NCBI RefSeq assembly: GCF_012933465.1
Contig: NZ_JABBND010000010.1
Location: 153,096 to 217,095 of the forward strand
Direction: 5' to 3'
DNA from: Actinomycetospora sp. TBRC 11914
Lineage (GTDB): Bacteria > Actinomycetota > Actinomycetes > Mycobacteriales > Pseudonocardiaceae
Length of the DNA: 64,000 bases
Positions within the stretch are counted from its first letter, which is position 1. Each line of letters opens with the position of its first letter. Shown one piece after another: positions 49,420-57,139 of this stretch. The translations under genes were made by a program, and so were the position numbers. The notes under the pieces were generated by a model. The model made no database searches, was not told where the DNA came from, and saw only the letters and a program-made list of their open reading frames with translations.

Positions 49420-50328
49420 TCACACGGACGACGCCGCGGCTCCGAGCGTCGCACTCGCCCAGGAGGCGAACGACGTCGTCGGGAGGCCCAGCGCCCGGGC
49501 GTCCCCGGGCCGGGCGGGCGCCGGGTGCTCGCTCATGAGCTGCTGGGAGACCGCGAAGTGGTCGGGCAGGCCGTCCGCCCGCGCCTGGGCCGGGCTCTGC
49601 GGCACGGTGATCGTCGTGCCGAGGACCTCGGAGAGGACGGCGGCCGCCTGCCGGAAGGTCAGCAGGTCGCCCGCCAGTTCGAGCTCGACGCCGTCGAACC
49701 GGACCGGGTCGGCGAAGGCGGCGGCCGCCGCGGCGCCGATGTCGGCGACGGCGACGAACGGCTGGGCGACGTCGAGGTCCATCGCGACCAGCAGGTGGTC
49801 CGAGGTCCCGTCGGCGAAGTAGAACGACGGCCGCACGAAGTTCTCCATGAACGTGCTGGGCCGCAGGATCGTCGTGGACGCGGCCCCCGCGTCGCGCGCC
49901 GCCTCTTCCGCCGCGGCCTTGCTGCGCCAGTAGTGGCCCATGAACGCGCCCCACCGCGCCTCGTCGATCGGCTCGGAGCGCGCGGCGCCGGACACCGAGG
50001 TGTGCACCACCTGCGCGACGCCCGCCGTCCGCGCCGCCGCGGCGAGGTTCTGCGCGTGGCGGAGCTCGGCGTCGCCCATGAGGTCGGCGAGGTCGGGGGT
50101 CTGCACCGAGAACACACCGCGCGCCCCGGCGGCGGCGCGGGCGAGCGAGTCCGGGTCGTCCAGGTTCCCGACGACGAGGGTGGCGCCGAGCGTGGCGAGG
50201 TCCTTCGCCCGCGGCGCGTCCGGGTCGCGGACGAGGGCGTGGACCGGGGTGCCCGCGGTGAGCAGGGCACGCGCCGTCGCTCCGCCCTGCTGCCCCGTCG
50301 CCCCGGTGACCAGCACGAATCCCGCCAT
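49420..50328 (-). CDS. NmrA-like NAD(P)-binding protein
   Basis: A 302-aa atypical SDR (FVLVTGATGQQGGATARALL, LVVGNLDDPDSLARA, TTILRPSTFMENFV). This NmrA/HSCARG-like group binds NADP(H) and often acts as a redox sensor or quinone reductase. It is divergent from a TetR regulator with a perfect 13-bp inverted repeat between them, so it is the likely target of that regulator. Confidence 0.85.
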   Translation of the reverse strand: MAGFVLVTGATGQQGGATARALLTAGTPVHALVRDPDAPRAKDLATLGATLVVGNLDDPDSLARAAAGARGVFSVQTPDLADLMGDAELRHAQNLAAAARTAGVAQVVHTSVSGAARSEPIDEARWGAFMGHYWRSKAAAEEAARDAGAASTTILRPSTFMENFVRPSFYFADGTSDHLLVAMDLDVAQPFVAVADIGAAAAAAFADPVRFDGVELELAGDLLTFRQAAAVLSEVLGTTITVPQSPAQARADGLPDHFAVSQQLMSEHPAPARPGDARALGLPTTSFASWASATLGAAASSV

Positions 50329-50350
50329 GTCCGTCTCCTCGCCACGAAAC

Positions 50351-50397
50351 GGGGGACCACCCCGTTTGGTGGTCGCTACCATATGGGGTGGTCCCCC
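50351..50397. promoter_or_regulatory. Operator with perfect 13-bp inverted repeats
   Basis: GGGGGACCACCCC (50351-50363), a 21-bp spacer, then GGGGTGGTCCCCC (50385-50397). It lies between the NmrA-like and TetR starts. Each arm is itself nearly palindromic around GGACCACC. Strong candidate for autoregulated TetR binding. Confidence 0.72.
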
Positions 50398-50420
50398 GGT
50401 TGTCGAGCGAGGAGGTGGAC

Positions 50421-50978
50421 GTGGCGGCCCCCACCGGTCCCCGTCGCGCGGACGGGCGGCGCAACCGGGAGCGCCTGCTGGTGGCGGCGGAGGCGGTGAT
50501 CGCCCGCGACGGCGCCGGCGCCTCGCTCGAGGAGATCGCCCGGCGGGCCGGGGTCGGCTCGGCGACGCTGCACCGGCACTTCCCGGGCCGGCGTGCACTG
50601 CTCGACGCGGTGTTCCACGAGGGCGTGGTGCGCCTCTGCCGCCGGGCGGAGGAGCTGCTCGACGCTCCTGACCCCCGCGAGGGGCTCGCCACCTGGCTCG
50701 AGGAGCTCGCCGTCTACTCGGCCACCACGCGCGGCGTCGCGACGGCCCTGCTCGCCGGACCGGACGGCCACATCGCCGAGGAGGACACCTGCCACGGCCT
50801 GATGCACGACGCGGCCGGCGGCCTCGTCGTGCGGGCCCGCGAGGCCGGTCAGCTGCGCGCGGAGGCGACGACCGACGATCTGCTCGCGCTCACGAACGCG
50901 CTCTCGCTCGCGTGCGAGGGCGACCCCGACGCGGCCCGGCGGCTCCTGCGCCTGTCGCTGGGTGGCTTCGCCTCGTGA
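50421..50978 (+). CDS. TetR-family transcriptional regulator
   Basis: A 185-aa regulator with an N-terminal helix-turn-helix (ASLEEIARRAGVGSATLHRHF) and a variable C-terminal ligand domain. I chose GTG 50421 because GAGGAGG lies five bases upstream and the frame's earlier GTG (50388) falls inside the operator. Its last codons (GGFAS, stop TGA) belong to repeat copy C. Confidence 0.86.
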   Translation: MAAPTGPRRADGRRNRERLLVAAEAVIARDGAGASLEEIARRAGVGSATLHRHFPGRRALLDAVFHEGVVRLCRRAEELLDAPDPREGLATWLEELAVYSATTRGVATALLAGPDGHIAEEDTCHGLMHDAAGGLVVRAREAGQLRAEATTDDLLALTNALSLACEGDPDAARRLLRLSLGGFAS

Positions 50979-51030
50979 GCACCAAGTGTCGCTATACCGA
51001 CATCTAGTGCTCACGAGGGCGAAGCCCACC
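50961..51030. repeat. 72-bp-class structured palindromic repeat, copy C
   Basis: Core 50975-51014 (GTGAGCACCAAGTGTCGCTA on the left). Outer arms GGC-ttc-GCC (left) and GGGC-gaa-GCCC (right), bounded by GGTG and CACC. It contains the stop codons of both convergent genes, tetR (50976-50978) and the MFS gene (51011-51013). Confidence 0.87.
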
Positions 51031-52294
51031 TGGGGATCAGCAGGGCGAGGACGGCGGCGAGCGCGCAGAGGCTCCCCGCGGTCAGCCAGGCCGAGGTGTA
51101 CGAGCCGGTGGTGTCGCGCAGCACCCCCGCGCCCACCGCGGCGATCGCCGAGCCCACCTGGTGCGAGGCGAACACCCACCCGAACACCACGGGCGCCTTC
51201 TCTCCGAAGTGCTCGCGGGCGAGGGTCACGGTGGGCGGCACCGTCGCGACCCAGTCCAGCCCGTAGAAGACGATGAACGCCCAGATCGGGGGCGTCGCGG
51301 CCGGTCCGAGCAGGATCGGCAGGACCACCAGCGAGGCGCCCCGCAGCAGGTAGTAGGCGACCAGCAGCTTCCGCGGGTCGATCCGGTCGGTGAACCAGCC
51401 CGACGCGACGGTCCCGGCCACGTCGAAGATCCCGACGACGGCGAGCAGCCCGGCCGCCGTCGTCTCCGGCATCCCGTGGTCGTGCGCCGCGGGCACGAAA
51501 TGGGTGTTGACCAGCCCGACGGTCGTCGCGCCGCAGATCGCGAAGCTCCCCGCGAGCAGCCAGAACACCCGGGTGCGGGAGGCCTCGCGGAGCACCGCGA
51601 GCGCGTGCCGGACGGCGCCGCCCGCCGGCCGGGTCGCGACGGGGGCCGGGGCGGCGGGGTCGGCGCCGAGCGCGACCGTACCGACGTCGCTCGGGTGGTC
51701 CCGCAGCACGAACAGCACCAGCGGAACCACGAGCAGCGCCCCGGCCGTGACGACGAGGGAGGCGGGCCGCCACCCGTGCGACGTCGCCAGCCACGCCATG
51801 AGCGGGAGGAACACCAGCCCGCCGGCCGACTGCGCCGCGGTGAGCACCCCGCTGACCAGGCCGCGGTGGCTCACGAACCAGCGCCCGGTCACCGTCGCGA
51901 CGAAGGCCAGCGCGGTCGCCCCGGTCCCGACGCCGATGCAGACGCCCCACAGCATCACCAGCTGCCACGGCGCGTCGACGAAGACCGTCAGCCCGCTGCC
52001 CGCCGCCACCAGCAGCAGCCCGCCGCTGACCACCCGGCGCATCCCGAAGCGCTCCATGAGCGCGGCCGCGAAGGGGGAGATCACGCCGTTGAGCACGAGG
52101 TTGACCGACACCGCGGCGGAGATCTCGCCGTGCGACCAGCCGAACTCCATGTGCAGCGGGTCGATGAGCACCCCGGGTGCGGCCCGGAACCCGGCGGCGC
52201 ACATGAGGGAGACGAACGCGGTGGCGGCGACGGCCCAGGGCCAGGTGTTCGAGCGGCGCAGCAGCGTCGGCGTGGGCGACGCGGTCGTGGACAC
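51011..52294 (-). CDS. MFS transporter (monocarboxylate/oxalate-formate type)
   Basis: A 427-aa, 12-helix major facilitator (AAGFRAAPGVLIDPLHMEFGW, VNLVLNGVISPFAAALMERFG, GTGATALAFVATVTGRWF, FFGLDWVATVPPTV-like YGLDWVATVPPTVTLAREHFG). Similar proteins transport small carboxylates. GTG start. It ends within repeat copy C. The next gene is a divergent AraC-type regulator. Confidence 0.83.
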   Translation of the reverse strand: MSTTASPTPTLLRRSNTWPWAVAATAFVSLMCAAGFRAAPGVLIDPLHMEFGWSHGEISAAVSVNLVLNGVISPFAAALMERFGMRRVVSGGLLLVAAGSGLTVFVDAPWQLVMLWGVCIGVGTGATALAFVATVTGRWFVSHRGLVSGVLTAAQSAGGLVFLPLMAWLATSHGWRPASLVVTAGALLVVPLVLFVLRDHPSDVGTVALGADPAAPAPVATRPAGGAVRHALAVLREASRTRVFWLLAGSFAICGATTVGLVNTHFVPAAHDHGMPETTAAGLLAVVGIFDVAGTVASGWFTDRIDPRKLLVAYYLLRGASLVVLPILLGPAATPPIWAFIVFYGLDWVATVPPTVTLAREHFGEKAPVVFGWVFASHQVGSAIAAVGAGVLRDTTGSYTSAWLTAGSLCALAAVLALLIPRWASPS

Positions 52295-52366
52295 GGGAGA
52301 TCATCGTGGGGGCGGGGGCGTCGTCGAACCAGTGGCCGGACCGCCGAGATGTGCCAGGATCGGGCC

Positions 52367-53329
52367 ATGACGCACCGGGTGGCCGTCCTCGCCCTCGACG
52401 AGGTGGTCGGGTTCGACCTGCCGATCGCCTCGCAGATCCTCGGGGAGGCCCGCCGCGACGACGAGCCGCTCTACGACGTCCGCGTCTGCGGCGTCGAGCC
52501 CACGGTCCGCGTCACCAGCGGGTACGCGCTGCAGCTCGACCACGGGCCGGAGGCCCTCGCCGAGGCCGACACCGTGATCGTGCCCGGCACCCACTGCGTG
52601 CCCGTCCGGCGGGACGGTGTCCTGCCGCCGGCCGTCGCCGAGGCGCTCGCCCTGGTCCCGGACCACGCCCGCTGGATGTCGATCTGCACCGGGGCGTTCG
52701 TCCTGGCCGCCGCCGGCCGCCTCGACGGGCGCCGCGCGACGACCCACTGGGCCCGCGCCGCGGACTTCCGCCGGCTCTTCCCCGCGGTCGAGCTCGACGA
52801 GGACGTGCTCTTCGTCGACGACGGCGACCTGCTCACCTCGGCCGGCCTGGCCGCCGGCATCGACCTGTGCCTGCACGTGCTGCGCCGCGACCACGGCAGC
52901 GACGTCGCGAACGCGGTCGCGCGCCACGCCGTCGTCGCCCCCTGGCGCGACGGCGGGCAGGCCCAGTTCATCGCGGCGCCGGTGCCGGAGGGCCGGGCCG
53001 AGGGCGGCACCGCGGCGGCCCGGACCTGGGCCCTCGAGCACCTCGCCGAGCCGGTCGCCGTCGCGGACCTGGCCGCGGTGTGCTCGATGAGCGTGCGGAC
53101 CTTCACCCGCCGCTTCCGGGCCGAGACCGGCCGGTCGCCGGCGGCGTGGCTGCTCGCCCAGCGGCTCGCGCACGCCCGGCACCTGTTGGAGACGACGACG
53201 CTGCCGGTGGACCGGGTGGCGAGCGCGGCCGGGCTGGGGAGCGCCTCGTCGCTGCGTGCCCACCTCGGCGCCACCCTCGGGGTGTCGCCGCTGGCCTACC
53301 GGCGGCGGTGGGCCGCGTCGTCGGCCTGA
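52367..53329 (+). CDS. GlxA-type AraC regulator with DJ-1/PfpI domain
   Basis: A 320-aa regulator: an amidase-like DJ-1/PfpI domain (about 1-190; ICTGAFVLAAAGRLDGRRAT, with Cys in the nucleophile position) and a C-terminal AraC helix-turn-helix (about 215-315; VADLAAVCSMSVRTFTRRFR). The upstream sequence GTGCCAGGATCGGGCC runs into the ATG, suggesting a leaderless mRNA. It may regulate the divergent MFS gene. Confidence 0.88.
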   Translation: MTHRVAVLALDEVVGFDLPIASQILGEARRDDEPLYDVRVCGVEPTVRVTSGYALQLDHGPEALAEADTVIVPGTHCVPVRRDGVLPPAVAEALALVPDHARWMSICTGAFVLAAAGRLDGRRATTHWARAADFRRLFPAVELDEDVLFVDDGDLLTSAGLAAGIDLCLHVLRRDHGSDVANAVARHAVVAPWRDGGQAQFIAAPVPEGRAEGGTAAARTWALEHLAEPVAVADLAAVCSMSVRTFTRRFRAETGRSPAAWLLAQRLAHARHLLETTTLPVDRVASAAGLGSASSLRAHLGATLGVSPLAYRRRWAASSA

Positions 53330-53334
53330 GCACG

Positions 53335-53374
53335 CACGAACGCCCGGCCCTTGCTGAGGGGCCGGGCGTTCGTG
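53335..53374. terminator. Strong bidirectional terminator
   Basis: 16-bp perfect stem (CACGAACGCCCGGCCC and its complement) with an 8-nt loop, between two convergent genes whose stops are only 64 bp apart. Confidence 0.88.
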
Positions 53375-53393
53375 GCTGGGTTCGGGGATCAGG

Positions 53394-54935
53394 TCACTTG
53401 TCGGTGCCCTCCTTGCTCTCGGTCTTGGTGTCCGAGCCGGAGGAGGACTTGCCGGTCGAGTCGGTGCCCTTCGTCGAGCCGGTCCCGGTCTCGTCCTTGC
53501 CGGTGCCCGTGGTGCCCTGGCCGGCCGGGGCCTTCTGGGCGGTGTCGGCGGAGACGGTGGCCGGGCAGGTGGCGGTCGCGGTCGCCTCGGTGACGACCTT
53601 CGGGCAGACCGGCGTGACCGTGGCGGGCTTCTGGACCTGCACCGGCTTCTGGACCTGCTGGTCCTGGGTCTTCTCCTGGCCCTGGGCCGGGGCCTGCCCC
53701 GCGTCCTGGACGGCGGGCTTGTCCTTGGGGGTCTCGTCCTTCGTGTCCTGGTCCTTGGTGCTCTGGTGCTTCGTGTCCTGGGCCTTGGCCGAGGCGTCGG
53801 CCTTGTCCTTCGCCTCCTTGGCGTTCCTGTCGGCCTGGTCGGCGGTGCCCTCGGCGCTGGTGGCCGCGGCGTCGGCGTACTTGGCCTGGTTCTGCTTGGT
53901 CTCCAGGTCCTGCTTGGCCTGGTCGCGGACCTTGGTCAGCTCGTTGATGACCGTGGGGTTCGCGCCGTCGGCGATCGCCCGGGCGAGGTCCTGCTCGGCC
54001 TGGTTCAGGTTGGTCTGCGCGATCGTGGCGGCGGTCTTGGCGGCGTCGGCCTTCTCGCGGGCGGCGGTGGCCTCGGCGCGCGCCTTCTCGGCGGTGGCCT
54101 TGGCCTCCTCGGCCTTCTTGACGAGCTCGGGGTCGGGCTGCGGGGTGGTCGTGGGGTTCGGGCCGGGGTGCGGCTTGGGGTCGGGCTTGCCGGGGATGAC
54201 GACGACGCGGGTGTTGTCGATGGTGGTGAACGAGTAGTTGGTGATGACCTGGGCGGTCGGCACGACGGTGATCGCGTCCGCGGCCTGCGGGCCGGCGGTG
54301 AGCGGGTTGCCGTTGAAGCACTTCACGGTGGGCTCGCCGTAGCTGTTGACCAGCACCGCGGTGCCGGCGGCGAGGATCGCGGGCTGGGGGACGAAGGCGC
54401 CGTCGGAGTACGGGTGGTCGGTGACCGAGGTGTTCGCGCGGAGCACCACCGGGGCGAGGCTGTCGACGAAGGCCGGGACGTCGTCGGCGCCGATCCCGTA
54501 GACCCCGCCGAACGCGGCGAGCTTGGCCGGGTCGGCCTGGAGCTGGGTGAGGAAGTCGGCGGTGGTGCAGGCCGGCGGGGTGGTCGCGGCGTAGAGGCCG
54601 GTGGTGTCGCCGGCCTGCGGGCCGGTGGCGGCCACGGCGGCGACCTGCGGGGCGTCGACCCCGAACGGGACGGTCGTGGGGTTGGCGCCGGCGAACGAGG
54701 TCGACTGGACGGCGGCCTCGGCGGGCGAGCCGGTCAGCGCGAACCACGTGGCGGCGCCGCCGACGACGAGACCGGCGGCGACGACGCCGGCGACGATCTT
54801 GCCGGCCAGCGGGCGCTTGGTCCTCGGTCGGGAGAGCGGCGGTGGGGCGGAGCCCGCGAACTTCTGGCCGGGGACGGTGGGGGTGCCGTACTGGCCGGGG
54901 TGGGTGGGCTGGACGGTGCGCGGGTCGAAGGTCAT
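53394..54935 (-). CDS. DUF6777-like membrane-anchored protein with long Lys/Asp-rich tail (paralogue 1)
   Basis: A 513-aa protein. Cytoplasmic Pro-rich N-terminus, one membrane helix (about 46-68), an extracytoplasmic globular domain (about 75-245; VAAVAATGPQAGDTTGLYAA, VKCFNGNPLTAG), a Pro linker, a helical Ala/Lys/Glu-rich coiled-coil-like region (about 275-400) and a low-complexity Ser/Thr/Lys/Asp tail. The globular part resembles the actinobacterial family I recall as DUF6777; its function is unknown. It is a tandem paralogue of the gene at 55248-56859. Confidence 0.75.
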   Translation of the reverse strand: MTFDPRTVQPTHPGQYGTPTVPGQKFAGSAPPPLSRPRTKRPLAGKIVAGVVAAGLVVGGAATWFALTGSPAEAAVQSTSFAGANPTTVPFGVDAPQVAAVAATGPQAGDTTGLYAATTPPACTTADFLTQLQADPAKLAAFGGVYGIGADDVPAFVDSLAPVVLRANTSVTDHPYSDGAFVPQPAILAAGTAVLVNSYGEPTVKCFNGNPLTAGPQAADAITVVPTAQVITNYSFTTIDNTRVVVIPGKPDPKPHPGPNPTTTPQPDPELVKKAEEAKATAEKARAEATAAREKADAAKTAATIAQTNLNQAEQDLARAIADGANPTVINELTKVRDQAKQDLETKQNQAKYADAAATSAEGTADQADRNAKEAKDKADASAKAQDTKHQSTKDQDTKDETPKDKPAVQDAGQAPAQGQEKTQDQQVQKPVQVQKPATVTPVCPKVVTEATATATCPATVSADTAQKAPAGQGTTGTGKDETGTGSTKGTDSTGKSSSGSDTKTESKEGTDK

Positions 54936-55018
54936 CGGAAGCTCCTCGGTGGGGTCCCGGTGGGCCTCGGTCCGGCCCGCTCGGTGATGGGAGAAGCCTG
55001 TCGCGATCGGGGCCGCGC

Positions 55019-55083
55019 AACGATCGTGTGCGCCCCCGAGCAGGGCGGGGACGACCCGCCGATCGACCGGGGGTTCTCCCTAC
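55019..55083 (-). promoter_or_regulatory. Conserved upstream element of DUF6777 paralogue 1
   Basis: Within the 312-bp gap 54936-55247. ACGATCGTGTGCGCCCCCGA (from 55019) and CTCCCTAC (55076-55083) recur upstream of paralogue 2 (56942-56983). On the minus strand GTAGGGAG could be part of the promoter. The rest of the gap holds the terminator of paralogue 2. Confidence 0.5.
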
Positions 55084-55201
55084 CGGGAGCGGGCGCCGGC
55101 GGGCAACGACCGCGAGCGGACGCCCTGCTGATCGGACGACGACGGCGAGCGCTCCCTGACCCGTGACGCCCCGCGGGGTTCTCCCTGCCCGCGCACGCCG
55201 A

Positions 55202-55234
55202 GACGCTCGGCTCCACGACGTGGGGCCGAGCGTC
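55202..55234 (-). terminator. Terminator after DUF6777 paralogue 2
   Basis: 10-bp stem GACGCTCGGC/GCCGAGCGTC with a 13-nt loop, 14 bp beyond the stop of the gene. Confidence 0.68.
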
Positions 55235-55247
55235 CGGGGCGGTCAGG

Positions 55248-56859
55248 TCACGTGTCGGTGCCCTCCTTCGCGCCGGTCTGCGAGCCGCCGGTCGAGGACG
55301 TCGAGCCGGAGCTCGTGGAGCCGGAGTTCGTCGAGCTGCCGCTCGTGGAGCCGGTCCCCGTCGAGGACGTCCCCGTCGAGGTGGACCCGCCGGCCGTCGT
55401 CGACCCGCTGCCCGTGACCGGCGTGGTGCCGGTCGCGGTGTCCGCCGAGCCCGACGGGACGGTGCACTCCTTCGTGGTCGCCGAGTCGGCCACCGCACCG
55501 CAGGGGATGGAGCTGGTGCCGGTCGTGCCCGTGATCGGGGTCCGACCGTTCGGGTCGATGGTGGTCGGGTCGACCTTGGTCTTCTCCGCCTGCCCGTTCC
55601 TGAGCTCGGGCTTCTCCTTCCCGGCGGCCTCCTGGGCCTTCTTCGCCTCGTCCGCGTCCTTCTTGGCCTGCTCCTCGAGCTCCTTGGCCAGTTTGTCGGC
55701 GTCCGCGGCCTTCTTGTCCGCGTCGTCCGACTTCTGGCGGGCGTCCTTGGCCTTGAGGTCGGCGATCCCCTTGACGTGCAGCGCGGTGTTCTGCTCGTTG
55801 AGGCGCAGGGAGAGGTCGTGCTTCAGGGAGTTGATGAACCACTGAGGCATCGGTGGGTTGGCGTTCTCGGCGTCCTGCAGGTCCTTCTGCGCCTTCGCGA
55901 CCGCGTTGTCGGCCGCCTTCAGGTTCGCGGCCGCCGCAGCGGCATTGGCGTCGGCGCTCTGGGCCTGCGCACGGAGGGCCGCGGCCTGGGCCTCGAACGT
56001 CGCGGCCTGCGACCTGGCGGTGTCGGCCTGCGCCCGTGACGTCGCAGCCTTCGCGGCGGCCTCCTTGGCGGCCTTCTCGAGGGCTTCGGGGTCGGGCTTC
56101 GGGGCGGGGGGTGACGACGACGCGAGTGTTGTCGACGCTGGTGAAGGAGAAGGTGGCGATCTCCTGGGCGGTGGGGATGACGGTGACGGCACCGGCGGCC
56201 TCGGGTCCGGCGGTCAGCGGGTTGCCGTTGAAGCACTTCACGGCGGGCACGCCGCGGTGGTCGACGAGGACTGCGGTGCCCGGGGCGAGCACAGCAGTCC
56301 GAGCGTCGAAGGCGCCGTCGACGAACGGGTGGTCCGTCACCGACGTGGCCGCGCGCAGGACGACCGGGGAGAGGCTGCTGATGAAGCCCGGGACGGCGTC
56401 GGCGCCGAGGTCGAACACACCACCGAAAGCCGCGAGCTTGTTCGGGTCCGCCTGGAGTTGGGCGAGGAAGTCGGCGGTGTTGCACGAGGCCGGGTCGGTG
56501 GCGGCGTAGAGACCCTTGGTGTCGCCGGCCTGCGGGCCGGTGGCCGAGACGGCCGCGACCTGCGGAGCGTCGGTGCCGAAGGGCGACGTCGTGGGGTTGT
56601 CCCCGGCGAACGATGTGGACTGCACGGCGGCCTCCGCGGACGAGCTGGAGAACGCCAACCAGGTGCCGGCGCCGCCGACGACGAGTCCGGCGGCGACGAG
56701 GCCCGCGACGAGCTTCGCCGCGAACGGCTTCTTGCGGGTGGGTCGCGAGGGTGGCGGTGGAACGGGGCCCGGGAACTGCCGGCCGGGAAAGTTCGGGGTC
56801 CCGAACTGCGGACCGGAGTAATTGCCGGAATTGACGGTGCGCGGGTCGAACGTGGTCAT
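55248..56859 (-). pseudogene. DUF6777-like membrane protein (paralogue 2), frameshifted
   Basis: The first part (56859 down to about 56112) encodes the same layout as paralogue 1: Pro-rich N-terminus, membrane helix (KLVAGLVAAGLVVGGAGTWL) and globular domain up to DNTRVVVTP. After a run of six G (plus strand, 56106-56111) the matching reading changes frame: PAPKPDPEALEKAAKEAAAK, then a coiled coil and a Gly/Ser/Thr tail ending KEGTDT. Removing one base of the run restores a single protein of about 536 aa. The original frame also stays open to 55243 but encodes an Arg/Gly-rich tail unlike the paralogue. Recent mutation, sequencing error or, less likely, programmed slippage. Confidence 0.72.
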
Positions 56860-56940
56860 CGAAGGCTCCTCTGGGTGTCGGAGGGGCCTCGGTGACCCCG
56901 ATTCCGTGATGGGAGGAGCCTGTCGTGGTGGGTGGTTCGG

Positions 56941-56983
56941 AACGATCGTGCGCGCCCCCGAGCAGCGGTGGGGATCTCCCTAC
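56941..56983 (-). promoter_or_regulatory. Conserved upstream element of DUF6777 paralogue 2
   Basis: AACGATCGTGCGCGCCCCCG (from 56941) and CTCCCTAC (56976-56983) match the element in front of paralogue 1, with a shorter spacer. The regulatory region was apparently duplicated with the gene or is under selection. Confidence 0.5.
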
Positions 56984-57067
56984 AGGGGTGAGGACCCGTT
57001 CAGTGGACCTCCATGGCTGTCGGCGCAGCCTTGAGAGTCCACTCGGCGGCTCAATTCCTACCGAGTA

Positions 57068-57139
57068 GGTGCGCTCCGCGCTTGTGAGCACTAAATGTCG
57101 CTATAGCGACATTTAGTGCTCACGAGCGCGAAGCGCACC
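57068..57139. repeat. 72-bp structured palindromic repeat, copy D (perfect core)
   Basis: Core 57084-57123 is a perfect 40-bp palindrome (left half GTGAGCACTAAATGTCGCTA). Outer arms carry mini-hairpins GCGC-tcc-GCGC and GCGC-gaa-GCGC with GGTG/CACC ends. The TAA stop of the cystathionine beta-synthase gene (57113-57115) is inside it. Confidence 0.9.

Noticed and set aside
55243..56112. Continuous minus-strand frame after the homopolymer in DUF6777 paralogue 2
   Set aside because: Open in frame but Arg/Gly-rich and unlike the paralogue. The neighbouring frame encodes the matching coiled coil and tail, so a frameshift is the better explanation.
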